A stretch of DNA of 51,207 nucleotides, taken from the NCBI GenBank assembly GCA_049890115.1, contig JBMHCC010000001.1:1-51207 (forward strand), written 5' to 3'. The notes beneath the pieces were generated by a model, which did no database searches, had not been told where the DNA came from, and saw only the letters and a list, made by a program, of their open reading frames with translations. The stretch's first letter is position 1. Each line of letters begins with the position of its first letter. The stretch comes from UBA685 sp049890115 (lineage in GTDB: Bacteria; Pseudomonadota; Alphaproteobacteria; Puniceispirillales; Puniceispirillaceae). Of the stretch, positions 42,694-51,207 are shown in pieces. The position numbers and the translations under genes were made by a program.

Positions 42694-43662
42694 ATGGCTA
42701 ATATAGCATTGGTTGGATGCGGTATGTGGGGCCGGAATATTGCGCGCAATCTGGCAGGTCTTAATGCGCTTTATGCTGTTTGTGATAGCCACCAGGAAAG
42801 ATGCGCCAGCTTTGCATCACAATTTGATACAAAGGCTCGTTCTTATGATGAGCTGCTTAATGATGATGCAATAGATGGCATTGTGATTGCATCAAATGCA
42901 TCAACACATAAATCATTAGCTTTGGCCGCATTGCAAGCATCAAAGCATGTTTATATCGAAAAACCGATGGCGCTAACACTTGGCGATGCTGAGGCTATTG
43001 CCGATGGTGTCCAGCAAACAGGGTATCAGGTGATGGTTGGTCATCTTATCCGCTATCATTCTGGTTTTCAGACCTTGCAAGCACAAATTGCAGCAGGCGC
43101 GATTGGTAAGGTGAAACATATTCAGGCAAATCGTCTGGCGATGGGCCGTATCCGGAACACCGAATCAGTCTTATTTGATTTATGCCCTCATGATTTATCT
43201 CTAATTTTGGCCCTAGCTGGCCAGCTACCAGATTCTGTTATCTGCCATGGCGTCAGTCATATCACTGAAGGTGTGGTTGATATTCTGTCAACTGGTCTGA
43301 AATTTGCCAATGGGTTATCAGCTGGCATGCAGACAAGCTGGCTATCACCTTATAAAGAACATCGTTTGACTGTGATTGGCGAGCAAGGCTCGATTGTGTT
43401 TGATGATACCAAACCATGGTCAGAAAAATTAATGCTTTATCAGGATAATATCACCCAATCTGGCGATTTATTTGTGATTGAACGTGCCAGCCCTCTGGCT
43501 TTGGCTGTGCCAGAATCAGAACCGTTAAAAGATGAAATCAGTGCCTTTATTGCGCTTTGTGAAGCAGGGCGTTTGCCGCCAACTGATGTGAAAGAGGCAT
43601 TGGCTGTGCAAAAGGTGCTGGAAGAAATGCAAACCAATTTACAGGATTTAAATGCATCATGA
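42694..43662 (+). CDS. Gfo/Idh/MocA family oxidoreductase, WbpB-like
   Basis: NAD(P)-dependent sugar dehydrogenase, 322 residues. It has the N-terminal nucleotide fold IALVGCGMWGRNIARNL and the EKPMAL motif (89-94) with the catalytic lysine, then the Gfo/Idh C-terminal domain with LFDLCPHDLSL. Together with the next gene it resembles WbpB and WbpE, which oxidise and then aminate UDP-GlcNAc uronic acid at C3 in O-antigen synthesis. The substrate is inferred from the pairing. Its stop overlaps the next start by four bases, giving strong coupling. Confidence 0.85.
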   Translation: MANIALVGCGMWGRNIARNLAGLNALYAVCDSHQERCASFASQFDTKARSYDELLNDDAIDGIVIASNASTHKSLALAALQASKHVYIEKPMALTLGDAEAIADGVQQTGYQVMVGHLIRYHSGFQTLQAQIAAGAIGKVKHIQANRLAMGRIRNTESVLFDLCPHDLSLILALAGQLPDSVICHGVSHITEGVVDILSTGLKFANGLSAGMQTSWLSPYKEHRLTVIGEQGSIVFDDTKPWSEKLMLYQDNITQSGDLFVIERASPLALAVPESEPLKDEISAFIALCEAGRLPPTDVKEALAVQKVLEEMQTNLQDLNAS

Positions 43663-44792
43663 TCCCTTTCATTGATTTAAAAGCACAGCAGGCACGCCTT
43701 CGCGATGATATAGATAGACGCCTCAAACAGGTTCTTGATCATGGCGCTTATATAATGGGACCAGAGGTAAAAGAGCTGGAAGCAGAATTACAAAATTGGT
43801 CAGGCTGCCGTCATGCAATTAGCTGTGCATCAGGCACAGATGCGCTTATCTTGGCACTTCTTGGCAAGGAATTGCGCCCAGGCCAAGGCGTGATTGTGCC
43901 CTCATTTACCTTTGCGGCAAGTGCTGAGGCGATGGCTGTCTTGGGAGCAGCACCTGTTTTTGCAGATGTTGACCCACATAGCTTTAACCTAGACCCACGC
44001 AATTTATCAGCCGCACTGCAAGCTGGCATTGATGCTGGCATTGAGGTGGTTGGCATTATGGCTGTTGGTCTGTTTGGCCAGCCATCTGATATGACAGCCA
44101 TAGAAGAATTCGCCACAAAACATGGTTTATGGACGCTTGATGATGCCGCACAATCTTTTGGTGCTAGCTGGCAAGGGCGCAAGGTTGGTGAATTGGCTGA
44201 CGTGACAGCAACCAGCTTTTTCCCAGCAAAGCCACTTGGTGCCTATGGTGATGGCGGGGCGTTATTTACCAATGATGACAAAATTGCTGAAATTGCTATT
44301 TCCTGCCGTGTTCATGGTATGGGAAAGACCAAATATCATAATGAACGTATTGGCATGACAGCACGTCTTGATACCATGCAAGCAGCCATTTTATTGTCAA
44401 AATTATCTATTTTCAAAGACGAGCTTGTCCTGCGCCAAGACGTTGCTGACAGATATGATAATTTGCTAAAAGATGTTGTCGCGACACCGCGTCTGATGGA
44501 TGGGGCAACCTCATCATGGGCACAATATACCATTAAATTACCGCAGAAGATGGATCGTCAGGCTGTCCAAGATTATCTGAGCGCAAAAAATGTGCCAACT
44601 ATGGTCTATTACCCGATACCAATGCATCGCCAAGCACCTTATCTGCGTTATCCTGTTGCGAATGGTGAACTAGCTATCACTGATGGGTTATGTGACGTTG
44701 TTTTGGCATTGCCCATGCATCCTTATTTAACAGCTGAACAATCTGAGATAATCGCAGCAGCCCTGAAAGATGCTTTGGTTGATTTAGGCTAA
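43659..44792 (+). CDS. DegT/DnrJ/EryC1/StrS aminotransferase, WbpE-like
   Basis: Pyridoxal-phosphate sugar aminotransferase, 377 residues. The start IPFIDLKAQQARLRDDID and YIMGPEVKELEAELQNW closely follow the WbpE pattern; the PLP site has SGTDAL, DDAAQSFGA (161-169) and the Schiff-base K191 in SFFPAKPLGAYGDGG. It would transfer an amino group to a 3-keto sugar nucleotide made by the preceding gene. The acetyltransferase and epimerase (WbpD, WbpI types) of that pathway are not in the window. Confidence 0.9.
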   Translation: MIPFIDLKAQQARLRDDIDRRLKQVLDHGAYIMGPEVKELEAELQNWSGCRHAISCASGTDALILALLGKELRPGQGVIVPSFTFAASAEAMAVLGAAPVFADVDPHSFNLDPRNLSAALQAGIDAGIEVVGIMAVGLFGQPSDMTAIEEFATKHGLWTLDDAAQSFGASWQGRKVGELADVTATSFFPAKPLGAYGDGGALFTNDDKIAEIAISCRVHGMGKTKYHNERIGMTARLDTMQAAILLSKLSIFKDELVLRQDVADRYDNLLKDVVATPRLMDGATSSWAQYTIKLPQKMDRQAVQDYLSAKNVPTMVYYPIPMHRQAPYLRYPVANGELAITDGLCDVVLALPMHPYLTAEQSEIIAAALKDALVDLG

Positions 44793-44837
44793 ATTGGTGA
44801 TTGCCAAAAAACCATGAAACTCAGCTAACTAAAATGC

Positions 44838-44866
44838 TTGCAACCCCTAAAAGCATGCATTATAAG
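44838..44866 (+). promoter_or_regulatory. Predicted promoter for tRNA-Gly
   Basis: TTGCAA (44838-44843), a 17-base spacer, TATAAG (44861-44866), 21 bases before the tRNA 5' end. Spacing and hexamers are good for a sigma-70-type promoter. Called by eye. Confidence 0.55.
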
Positions 44867-44887
44867 ATGGCTACCTTTATTGGTGAT

Positions 44888-44962
44888 GCGGGCGTAGCTC
44901 AGTGGTAGAGCACAACCTTGCCAAGGTTGGGGTCGAGGGTTCGAATCCCTTCGCCCGCTCCA
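44888..44962 (+). tRNA. tRNA-Gly (GCC)
   Basis: 75 bases including an encoded CCA. The acceptor stem GCGGGCG pairs with CGCCCGC (44952-44958), discriminator T, CCA at 44960-44962. The D stem is GCTC/GAGC, the anticodon stem CAACC/GGTTG with loop TTGCCAA giving anticodon GCC, and the T arm has GAGGG-TTCGAAT-CCCTT. All four stems close. It stands alone between the WbpE-like gene and ugd. Confidence 0.97.
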
Positions 44963-45031
44963 ATAAGGAAAAAACTTCCCAAAAAAAATCTAGTATTTTT
45001 ATGCAAAGATAGAGACAGCTTTGCCTATGCG

Positions 45032-46339
45032 CTATGGCCTGCCGATAGAATAATAGGACAGACCAGCCTCGCGCATCAAAGCTGGGTCATATAAATTGCG
45101 CAAATCAATAACGATATTGCCGCTCATCGCATCAATAAAACTAGCAGGTGATAACGCTCTAAATTCATTCCATTCAGTGATGATAACAGCCGCATCAGCC
45201 CCTGCTATGGCATCAGCTGCTGATTGGCAATAACGAATAGATGATGGCAATAAGGGCTTGGCTTCATCCATCGCAGCTGGATCATAGGCTGAGATCTCTG
45301 CCCCTTCAGCTAGTAATTGCGGCAAAATCACCAAGGATGGGCTTTCACGCATATCATCTGTTTCAGGTTTAAAGGCCAGACCAAGAACGGCAATCTTTTT
45401 ATCAGATAGCGTGCCGCCCATTGCCTCTTTAATGCGTGCTACCATTGCATATTTGCGCTCTTCATTATAACGCACAACACCATCAACGATTGGCATCTCA
45501 ATATTATGCAATTCTGCCGTTTTCACCAATGCTAGCGTATCTTTGGGAAAGCATGAGCCGCCATAGCCAGGGCCGGGGTGCAAAAATTTGCCGCCGATAC
45601 GCTTATCAAGCCCCATACCTTTGGCAACTTCATGAACATTCGCACCAACTGTTTCACATAAATCAGCAATCTGATTAATATAAGAAATTTTAACAGCCAA
45701 AAACGCATTCGCTGCATATTTTATCAATTCAGCTGTCTCTAATTTGGCAATTAAAATCGGTGTTTCAATCAAATAAAGCGGGCGATAAAGACGCTTCATT
45801 ACCTCAATCGCTCTGTCTGTTTCAGCGCCGACAACCACCCTATCAGGGCGCATAAAATCACCAATAGCAGACCCCTCACGCAGAAATTCAGGATTTGATG
45901 CCACATCAAAATCTGCATCAGGATTAGCGTGCCTTACCACTTCGTGAAGTGTGCGGCCAGTGCCAACTGGCACAGTCGATTTGGTGACAATCACCGTATA
46001 GCCGCTCAGATTTTGGGCAATCTCCTCAGCAGCGGCAAAAACATAGCTTAGATCAGCATGACCATCACCACGTCTGGTTGGTGTGCCAACAGCGATAAAG
46101 ACAATATCAGCACTAGCAACTGTCTCAGAAAGTGTTGTGGTAAAATGCAACCGCCCTGCTTTGCAATTACGCGCCACTAAATCATCAAGACCAGGTTCAT
46201 AAATCGGTATAATGCCCTCTTTCAAAGCGGCAATTTTGGCGTCATCCTTGTCAACACAAGTGACATCAAAACCAAATTCGGAAAAACAAGCACCTGAGAC
46301 AAGACCAACATATCCTGTGCCAATAACAACAATTTTCAT
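45032..46339 (-). CDS. ugd: UDP-glucose 6-dehydrogenase
   Basis: Oxidises UDP-glucose to UDP-glucuronate for capsule, exopolysaccharide or lipid A sugars. The 435 residues start with MKIVVIGTGYVGLVSGACFS, have FIAVGTPTRRGDG, TKSTVPVGTG and the catalytic C263 in GPGYGGSCFPKDTLAL, and end with the UDP-binding domain. galU, which makes its substrate, lies 0.7 kb away on the other strand. It is 44 bases after gmhA. A weak hairpin (GCAAAG/CTTTGC, 45003-45024) follows its stop. Confidence 0.96.
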   Translation of the reverse strand: MKIVVIGTGYVGLVSGACFSEFGFDVTCVDKDDAKIAALKEGIIPIYEPGLDDLVARNCKAGRLHFTTTLSETVASADIVFIAVGTPTRRGDGHADLSYVFAAAEEIAQNLSGYTVIVTKSTVPVGTGRTLHEVVRHANPDADFDVASNPEFLREGSAIGDFMRPDRVVVGAETDRAIEVMKRLYRPLYLIETPILIAKLETAELIKYAANAFLAVKISYINQIADLCETVGANVHEVAKGMGLDKRIGGKFLHPGPGYGGSCFPKDTLALVKTAELHNIEMPIVDGVVRYNEERKYAMVARIKEAMGGTLSDKKIAVLGLAFKPETDDMRESPSLVILPQLLAEGAEISAYDPAAMDEAKPLLPSSIRYCQSAADAIAGADAAVIITEWNEFRALSPASFIDAMSGNIVIDLRNLYDPALMREAGLSYYSIGRP

Positions 46340-46383
46340 GATTTGCCTCTGATTATTTTCATCACTTATTGTTTTGCCACTTT

Positions 46384-46956
46384 TTAGAAACCCAGACAGG
46401 TTTCAACAGCCGCTGTGATAGCATGGCCAAGGGCAATATGAGATTCCTGAATATGCATGGTTTTATCAGATGGTACATTTAGCAAGATATCACAATTATC
46501 AGCTAATTTGCCACCAGATTGTCCAGTCATAGCGATCACATAAATTCCCATAGCGCGCGCTGTTGTTGCAGCACGCATCACATTTTCAGAATTGCCAGAA
46601 GTGGAAATCGCTATCAGCACATCGCCTTCATGGCCTAATGTCTCAACTTGTCTGTCAAAAATGCCTTCAAAACCAAAATCATTGGAAAAAGCTGTGAGAA
46701 GAGAGCTATCTGTTGTTAGGGCAATCGCTGCTAGGCCCTTGCGTGGTTTGCGATGGTCAAGCGTTGCAACAAATTCAGCTGCCAGATGCTGGCTGTCACC
46801 GGCTGACCCGCCATTGCCACACAACATCAGCTTGCCATTATTCTGCAAAGATTCAGCGATCATCAAAGCTGCCTGTTCTGCAGGCATAATACAGCTTTCG
46901 GCCGTCGCCTGTTTGACAGCTACCGAACGGTCAATTATCTGTTTTATGAGGGACAT
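46384..46956 (-). CDS. gmhA: Phosphoheptose isomerase (SIS domain)
   Basis: Isomerase making D-glycero-D-manno-heptose 7-phosphate from sedoheptulose 7-phosphate, the first step to lipopolysaccharide heptose. The 190 residues show LCGNGGSAGDSQHLAAEFV, with the catalytic Glu, and STSGNSENVMRA. The C-terminal HIQESHIALGH segment holds the catalytic His and separates GmhA from the replication regulator DiaA. gmhB at 37.8 kb would act after it. Confidence 0.9.
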   Translation of the reverse strand: MSLIKQIIDRSVAVKQATAESCIMPAEQAALMIAESLQNNGKLMLCGNGGSAGDSQHLAAEFVATLDHRKPRKGLAAIALTTDSSLLTAFSNDFGFEGIFDRQVETLGHEGDVLIAISTSGNSENVMRAATTARAMGIYVIAMTGQSGGKLADNCDILLNVPSDKTMHIQESHIALGHAITAAVETCLGF

Positions 46957-47074
46957 AATTTTCTTCTTTTTACAGATGTTTAAAAAACTCTGGGCATAAC
47001 TTCAAGAGAATAGCCCTACGCATAGAGATAAGACAATCAAGGAAGCATTTCACTGTCATGAAAGTACCTTTAAA

Positions 47075-47929
47075 ATGACAATAAAAAAAGCAATTTTTCC
47101 TGTTGGTGGCCTGGGCACACGATTTCTGCCAGCCACCAAAGCAATGCCAAAAGAAATGCTCCCTGTTGTTGATAAACCGCTTATTCAATATGCGGTTGAA
47201 GAAGCAGCGGCAGCAGGTGTTGAGCAATTTATTTTTGTCACCGGCCGCAACAAAACCGCCATTGAAGATCATTTCGATCATTCTACCGAACTGGAAGCGG
47301 TTCTGATTGAAAAAGATAAAACACAGGCGCTGGAAGTGGTTCGCAGAATGCTACGCGAGCCAGGCTCTGTTTCTTATGTACGCCAGCAAGAACCAGCCGG
47401 GCTCGGTCACGCTGTATGGTGTGCACGCCATCTTATCGGCAATGATCCGGTTGCGGTATTGCTGGCAGATGATTTGATCCTGGGCGCCCCGGCAATGGGC
47501 GAAATGGCCGCACAATATCAGGGCGGAAATATGGTTGCGCTTATGGATGTGCCTGCCAGCGATACAGGGGCTTATGGCATCATTACGCCTGGCAACCAAA
47601 ACGGCAAGCTGACAGAAATAACAGCTATCGTCGAAAAACCGTCACCAGAAACTGCCCCTTCTACCAAGGCGGTGGTTGGCCGTTATATCCTGGAGCCAGG
47701 CATATTTGATGTGCTTGCCAAAGGGCAGCGCGGGGCCGGCGGTGAAGTACAATTAACAGATGCGCTGGCGGCACGAATTGGAAAGGTGCCCTTTCATGGA
47801 TATGATTTTACCGGCGAGCGCTTTGATTGCGGATCTAAAATTGGCTTCCTGAAAGCGAATATCGCCTTTGCAATGGCACGTGACGAGTTACAGAAAGAAT
47901 TATCCTCATGGCTACCCACACGGCTGTAG
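47075..47929 (+). CDS. galU: UTP--glucose-1-phosphate uridylyltransferase
   Basis: Makes UDP-glucose for surface polysaccharides. The 284 residues begin TIKKAIFPVGGLGTRFLPAT with the nucleotide-binding signature, then KEMLPVVDKPLIQYAVEEA, VLLADDLI, GAYGIITPG, VEKPSP and GERFDCGSKIGFLKAN. Full length. The codon use and GC content look higher than in the genes before 47 kb. Its 3' end overlaps the start of the mutase gene by 22 bases, so the two are coupled. No strong ribosome binding site is seen at 47075. Confidence 0.95.
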   Translation: MTIKKAIFPVGGLGTRFLPATKAMPKEMLPVVDKPLIQYAVEEAAAAGVEQFIFVTGRNKTAIEDHFDHSTELEAVLIEKDKTQALEVVRRMLREPGSVSYVRQQEPAGLGHAVWCARHLIGNDPVAVLLADDLILGAPAMGEMAAQYQGGNMVALMDVPASDTGAYGIITPGNQNGKLTEITAIVEKPSPETAPSTKAVVGRYILEPGIFDVLAKGQRGAGGEVQLTDALAARIGKVPFHGYDFTGERFDCGSKIGFLKANIAFAMARDELQKELSSWLPTRL

Positions 47930-49335
47930 ATACAGCCCATAATTTTGACCCCACCATTCTGCGTAGCTATGACATAAGGGGGCAAGTTGGCAAAACCCTG
48001 TCGGCAACAGATGCCTATTTTATCGGGGCCAGCTTTGGCAAATATGTACAGGAAAAAAAATCAGAAAATACGGCGGCGAAAATTGCTCTGGGGCGGGATG
48101 GCAGGCTAACCTCACCTGAATTGGCCACGGCGTTAATAGATGGGCTTGTTTTTGCTGGCTGTCAGGTCACAGATATCGGCGTCGGGCCAACACCAATGCT
48201 GTATTTTGCGGATCGGTATCTTGAATGTGATGGCGCCATACAGGTTACTGGCAGTCACAACCCGCCAGATCATAATGGCTTTAAAATCGTTTATGATCAT
48301 CAAAGTTTTTTCGGCGAGGATATCCAGAAATTAGGGGCCATTAGCGCTGCTGGTATAGCTGGTCTGGAGGGTGGCACAAGAACAGCACATAGCGTGTTTG
48401 ATGCCTATATTGCGCGAATAATGAAGGCCGCAGATTTTGGGGATATGCATATTATCTGGGATGCTGGGAATGGCGCGGCTGGCCCGGCAACCGATGCCAT
48501 TATCGCGCGCGCCAGCGGTACACATAAAGCCCTGTTCACCGATATTGACGGGCATTTTCCAAATCATCATCCTAATCCAGTAGACCCAAAAACATTAGCG
48601 ATGCTGAGAGATGAGGTCAAACAGGCTGGCGCAGATTGCGGCATTGGCTTTGACGGTGATGGCGATCGTATCGGTGTTGTAGATGCCAAAGGTCGGCATA
48701 TTGCCGGGGATATTTTAACCGCCTATCTAGGGTTGGAAATTCTGAAATTACATCCTGGAAGTGATATTATTTTTGACGTGAAATCCAGCCTTTCGGCGAT
48801 GGCGCTGATAACGCAAGCCGGCGGTCAGGCCCATCTCTGGAAAACTGGACATAGCCATATGAAGGCGCGGCTGAAAGAGATGCAAGCCCCGCTCGCAGGC
48901 GAAATGTCTGGTCATATTTTTATCGCAGATGATTATTTTGGGTTTGATGATGCGCTATTTGTTGCGGTGCGCCTTGTCTCGTGCATGGTGCGCCAGAAAC
49001 AGCTAACAGGTAAATCCTTGACCGATTTTGTTGACCAGCTGCCAGCTATTTATGCAACACCAGAATGCCATATTGCCTGTTCGGATACGCTAAAATTTGG
49101 CGTTATTGAAAAGCTGGCCCGTCAATTTTCAGAACATTTGCCGGCAAGCCAGATCAATTTAACAGATGGGGTGCGGATCACTACAGAGTCAGGCTGGTGC
49201 CTTATTCGTGCCTCTAATACCGAAGCTGCGCTTGTGGTTCGTGCAGAAGGCCAGGATGCAGACGCGCTAGATAGCTTTGTTACCCTGATTAAAGATCAGC
49301 TTGGCCAGGCAGGTATTCACTGGGATGGCCCGTAA
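47908..49335 (+). CDS. Phosphomannomutase/phosphoglucomutase
   Basis: Alpha-D-phosphohexomutase of the AlgC/ManB type, 475 residues. It has SYDIRGQVGK near the start, the phosphorylated S116 in QVTGSHNPPDHNGFK, the metal-binding FDGDGDRIG, GEMSGHIFIADDYFGFDDA in the sugar-binding domain, and the phosphate-binding RASNTEAALVVRAE at the C-terminus. It would feed glucose 1-phosphate to GalU, or mannose 1-phosphate. The overlap with galU points to the first. Substrate preference is not readable from sequence. Confidence 0.93.
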   Translation: MATHTAVDTAHNFDPTILRSYDIRGQVGKTLSATDAYFIGASFGKYVQEKKSENTAAKIALGRDGRLTSPELATALIDGLVFAGCQVTDIGVGPTPMLYFADRYLECDGAIQVTGSHNPPDHNGFKIVYDHQSFFGEDIQKLGAISAAGIAGLEGGTRTAHSVFDAYIARIMKAADFGDMHIIWDAGNGAAGPATDAIIARASGTHKALFTDIDGHFPNHHPNPVDPKTLAMLRDEVKQAGADCGIGFDGDGDRIGVVDAKGRHIAGDILTAYLGLEILKLHPGSDIIFDVKSSLSAMALITQAGGQAHLWKTGHSHMKARLKEMQAPLAGEMSGHIFIADDYFGFDDALFVAVRLVSCMVRQKQLTGKSLTDFVDQLPAIYATPECHIACSDTLKFGVIEKLARQFSEHLPASQINLTDGVRITTESGWCLIRASNTEAALVVRAEGQDADALDSFVTLIKDQLGQAGIHWDGP

Positions 49336-49433
49336 AGAAAACAGCGCTAATTGCCAGAACCGCCCTAATTAAAGAAATCAGCAAAAGAGATGGATGTTTT
49401 TGGAAGGCGTTTCCACATAATGGAATGAGCGGT

Positions 49434-49457
49434 TACGCTAGAATATGACTAGGCGTA
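49434..49457. repeat. Hairpin upstream of malate synthase gene
   Basis: TACGCTAG (49434-49441) pairs with CTAGGCGTA (49449-49457), with one bulged G and a 7-base loop. A small second stem GGAA/TTCC lies at about 49402-49414. The 261-base gap between the mutase and glcB otherwise shows no clear promoter; it may hold the transcription start of glcB. Confidence 0.35.
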
Positions 49458-49596
49458 GAAATTCTGGATAGAGGGTGTGTTATAAGACATGGCTGTTTAT
49501 TTTTACAGATATTTTGTCTGCCAAACCTGCGCCCTCACTGTTTGATAAACACGCCTAATCACTTAATAAACCGACCATTTTTAAGGAGCCTGAATT

Positions 49597-51207
49597 ATGG
49601 GATATATCGTTCAAGGTAATTTGTCTGTAGATGCTGAACTTCTTGCCTTTGTGAATGATGTGCTCTTGCCGGCCGCATCACTTGAACCGTCAACCTTCTG
49701 GGAAGGCTTTGATGCGAGCGTACACAAGCTGGCCCCGCGCAACGCTGAATTACTGGAAGTCCGGGAATCCCTGCAGACCCAAATTGACAATTGGTTGATA
49801 GAAAACCGCGCAACCGGGCTAGATACAGATGCCTATAATGCCTTTTTGAAAGAGATTGGCTATCTGGTTCCAGAAGGGGATGATTTTGTAATCAGCACCG
49901 AGAATGTGGATGACGAGATTGCACGCATCGCAGGCCCGCAGCTGGTCGTACCAGTAATGAATGCCAGATATGCGCTAAATGCGGCAAATGCCAGATGGGG
50001 CAGCTTGTATGATGCCTTATATGGAACAGACGTGCTGGACGAAAGCGATGGGGCAGAAAAAACCGGCGGCTATAATCCGGTGCGCGGTGCAGCGGTCATC
50101 GCCCATGCCCGCACATTGCTTGATGAGCGCGCGCCGCTGGAAAACGGAACATGGGATATGGTGACGGGCTTTACCATTTCTGCTGGCCAGCTATCTGTTC
50201 ACACAGATGGAGGGGTAACAGCGCTGGCAGATAACAGCCAGTTTGCCGGTTTTAGCGGAGCGGCTGAGGCCCCAACCTCTGTGCTGTTGGTGAAAAATAG
50301 CCTGCATATTGACCTGATCCTGGACAAGGAGGGGCGCATCGGCTCTACCGACAAAGCTGGCATTAATGACATTATTCTGGAATCGGCGATTTCCACGATT
50401 ATGGATTGTGAGGATTCAGTCGCCGCGGTTGATGGTACAGACAAGGTTTTAGCCTATCAAAACTGGCTGGGGTTGATGGATGGCAGCCTGTCTGTTGAAA
50501 TGAAAAAAGGGGATAAGACTTTTACCCGTGCCTTGCATGGGAATCGGACCTATACCGCCCCGGATGGCAGTAGCCTTAGCCTGCATGGACGCTCTTTGAT
50601 GCTGGTGCGTAATGTTGGCCATCTGATGACCAATCCAGCTATCTTGCTAAAAGATGGCAGCGAAATTCCAGAAGGAATTATGGATGCCTTTATGACGGTT
50701 CTGGGCGCCATTCCCGATAGCCAGCGCAAAGGCAATTCACGCTGTGGTTCGGTTTATATCGTTAAGCCAAAAATGCATGGGCCAGAAGAAGTCGCCTTTG
50801 CCTGTGAAATTTTTGACGCTGTTGAAGCCTTGCTGGGGTTACAGCCTAACACCATTAAAATTGGGATTATGGATGAAGAACGGCGCACAACGGTAAATCT
50901 GAAAGAATGTATCCGTGCCGCTGCCAGCCGGGTGGTATTTATTAATACCGGATTTTTGGATCGTACAGGTGATGAAATTCATACCTCCATGGAAGCTGGC
51001 CCCATGATCCGAAAAGGCGATATGAAGCAAGCGCCATGGATTTCGGCTTATGAAGACTGGAATGTTGATATCGGTCTGGCATGCGGCTTTTCTGGCCGTG
51101 CCCAAATTGGCAAGGGCATGTGGGCGATGCCAGATATGATGGCAGAAATGATGGTCCAGAAAATCGGCCATCCAAAGGCCGGCGCAAATTGTGCATGGGT
51201 ACCCTCA
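49597..51207 (+). CDS. glcB: Malate synthase G, 3' end outside the window
   Basis: Condenses glyoxylate and acetyl-CoA to malate. 537 codons are visible with no stop; the family length is about 720, so roughly the last quarter, including the catalytic aspartate region, is missing. Seen are LPAASLEPSTFWEGFD, GPQLVVPVMNARYALNAANARWGSLYDALYG, MDEERRTTVNLKECI with the active-site Arg, INTGFLDRTGDEIHTSMEAG and GKGMWAMPDMM. The ATG follows AAGGAG by 9 bases. No isocitrate lyase is in the window. Composition is GC-richer than the left part of the window. Confidence 0.96.
   Translation, partial: MGYIVQGNLSVDAELLAFVNDVLLPAASLEPSTFWEGFDASVHKLAPRNAELLEVRESLQTQIDNWLIENRATGLDTDAYNAFLKEIGYLVPEGDDFVISTENVDDEIARIAGPQLVVPVMNARYALNAANARWGSLYDALYGTDVLDESDGAEKTGGYNPVRGAAVIAHARTLLDERAPLENGTWDMVTGFTISAGQLSVHTDGGVTALADNSQFAGFSGAAEAPTSVLLVKNSLHIDLILDKEGRIGSTDKAGINDIILESAISTIMDCEDSVAAVDGTDKVLAYQNWLGLMDGSLSVEMKKGDKTFTRALHGNRTYTAPDGSSLSLHGRSLMLVRNVGHLMTNPAILLKDGSEIPEGIMDAFMTVLGAIPDSQRKGNSRCGSVYIVKPKMHGPEEVAFACEIFDAVEALLGLQPNTIKIGIMDEERRTTVNLKECIRAAASRVVFINTGFLDRTGDEIHTSMEAGPMIRKGDMKQAPWISAYEDWNVDIGLACGFSGRAQIGKGMWAMPDMMAEMMVQKIGHPKAGANCAWVPS

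Noticed and set aside
44888..45032. tRNA-Gly as an integration site for a mobile element
   Set aside because: No integrase lies beside it, and I saw no repeat of the tRNA 3' end nearby. The only tyrosine recombinase in the window, at 4640, is chromosomal XerC.
46970..47281. 103-residue minus-strand frame between gmhA and galU
   Set aside because: It is antisense to the start of galU, has no family match by eye, and has no clear binding site.

Overview
The window looks like the chromosome of an alphaproteobacterium of moderate GC content. The evidence is gene order. The block sdhC-sdhD-sdhA-sdhB-zapE-mdh-sucC-sucD-sucA-odhB-lpdA, the block ffh-rpsP-rimM-trmD-rplS-leuC-leuD-leuB-asd, dapF-mtaB-ftsY, an aminotransferase-ftsK-lolA-xth run and priA-atpH-atpA are all arrangements familiar from Alphaproteobacteria. 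A marine SAR116-like lineage would fit, but this is inference; no rRNA is present to fix it. I see no phage, insertion sequence, CRISPR array or integrase cassette. The longest gap between genes is about 260 bases.

Layout. 1-5.6 kb: start of the F1 ATP synthase operon (atpA, atpH), priA, and divergently fsa-type aldolase, a DUF484 protein and xerC, closed by a bidirectional terminator. 5.6-19.1 kb: a minus-strand tricarboxylic acid cycle block covering 2-oxoglutarate dehydrogenase, succinyl-CoA synthetase, malate dehydrogenase and succinate dehydrogenase, with zapE inside it. 19.3-20.1 kb: pyridoxal kinase. 20.1-28.4 kb: asd, leuB, leuD and leuC, then rplS, trmD, rimM, rpsP and ffh. 28.6-37.6 kb: an ElyC-like envelope protein, then ftsY, mtaB, dapF, xth, lolA, ftsK and a DapC-like aminotransferase. 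37.8-42.4 kb: gmhB and a UbiH-type hydroxylase, then small housekeeping genes (DUF971, Trm112-like, LON-domain, CnoX-like thioredoxin, prolyl-tRNA editing protein). 42.7-49.3 kb: surface-sugar genes (WbpB-like and WbpE-like pair, ugd, gmhA, galU, phosphomannomutase/phosphoglucomutase) around a tRNA-Gly(GCC). 49.6 kb to the end: malate synthase G, cut by the window edge.

How it fits together. The cluster from sdhC to lpdA encodes an almost continuous stretch of the oxidative cycle from 2-oxoglutarate to oxaloacetate. Malate synthase G would supply malate from glyoxylate. asd, dapF and the DapC-like enzyme serve lysine and peptidoglycan synthesis. ffh and ftsY are the two protein partners of the signal recognition particle pathway. 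gmhA and gmhB make heptose precursors, and galU, ugd and the mutase make UDP-sugars for lipopolysaccharide or capsule.

I do not find a clear novel multi-gene system. The most interesting signals are regulatory and architectural. They are an interleaved set of inverted repeats in the leuC leader that can hide its ribosome binding site, a hairpin-rich gap with spaced direct repeats before the WbpB-like gene, competing hairpins before mdh, repeated use of TTG start codons with good ribosome binding sites, a tandem 36-base repeat in the tail of rpsP, and a visible change of base composition from about 47 kb onward. Several gene starts given here differ from the longest open frame; the reason is stated in each entry.
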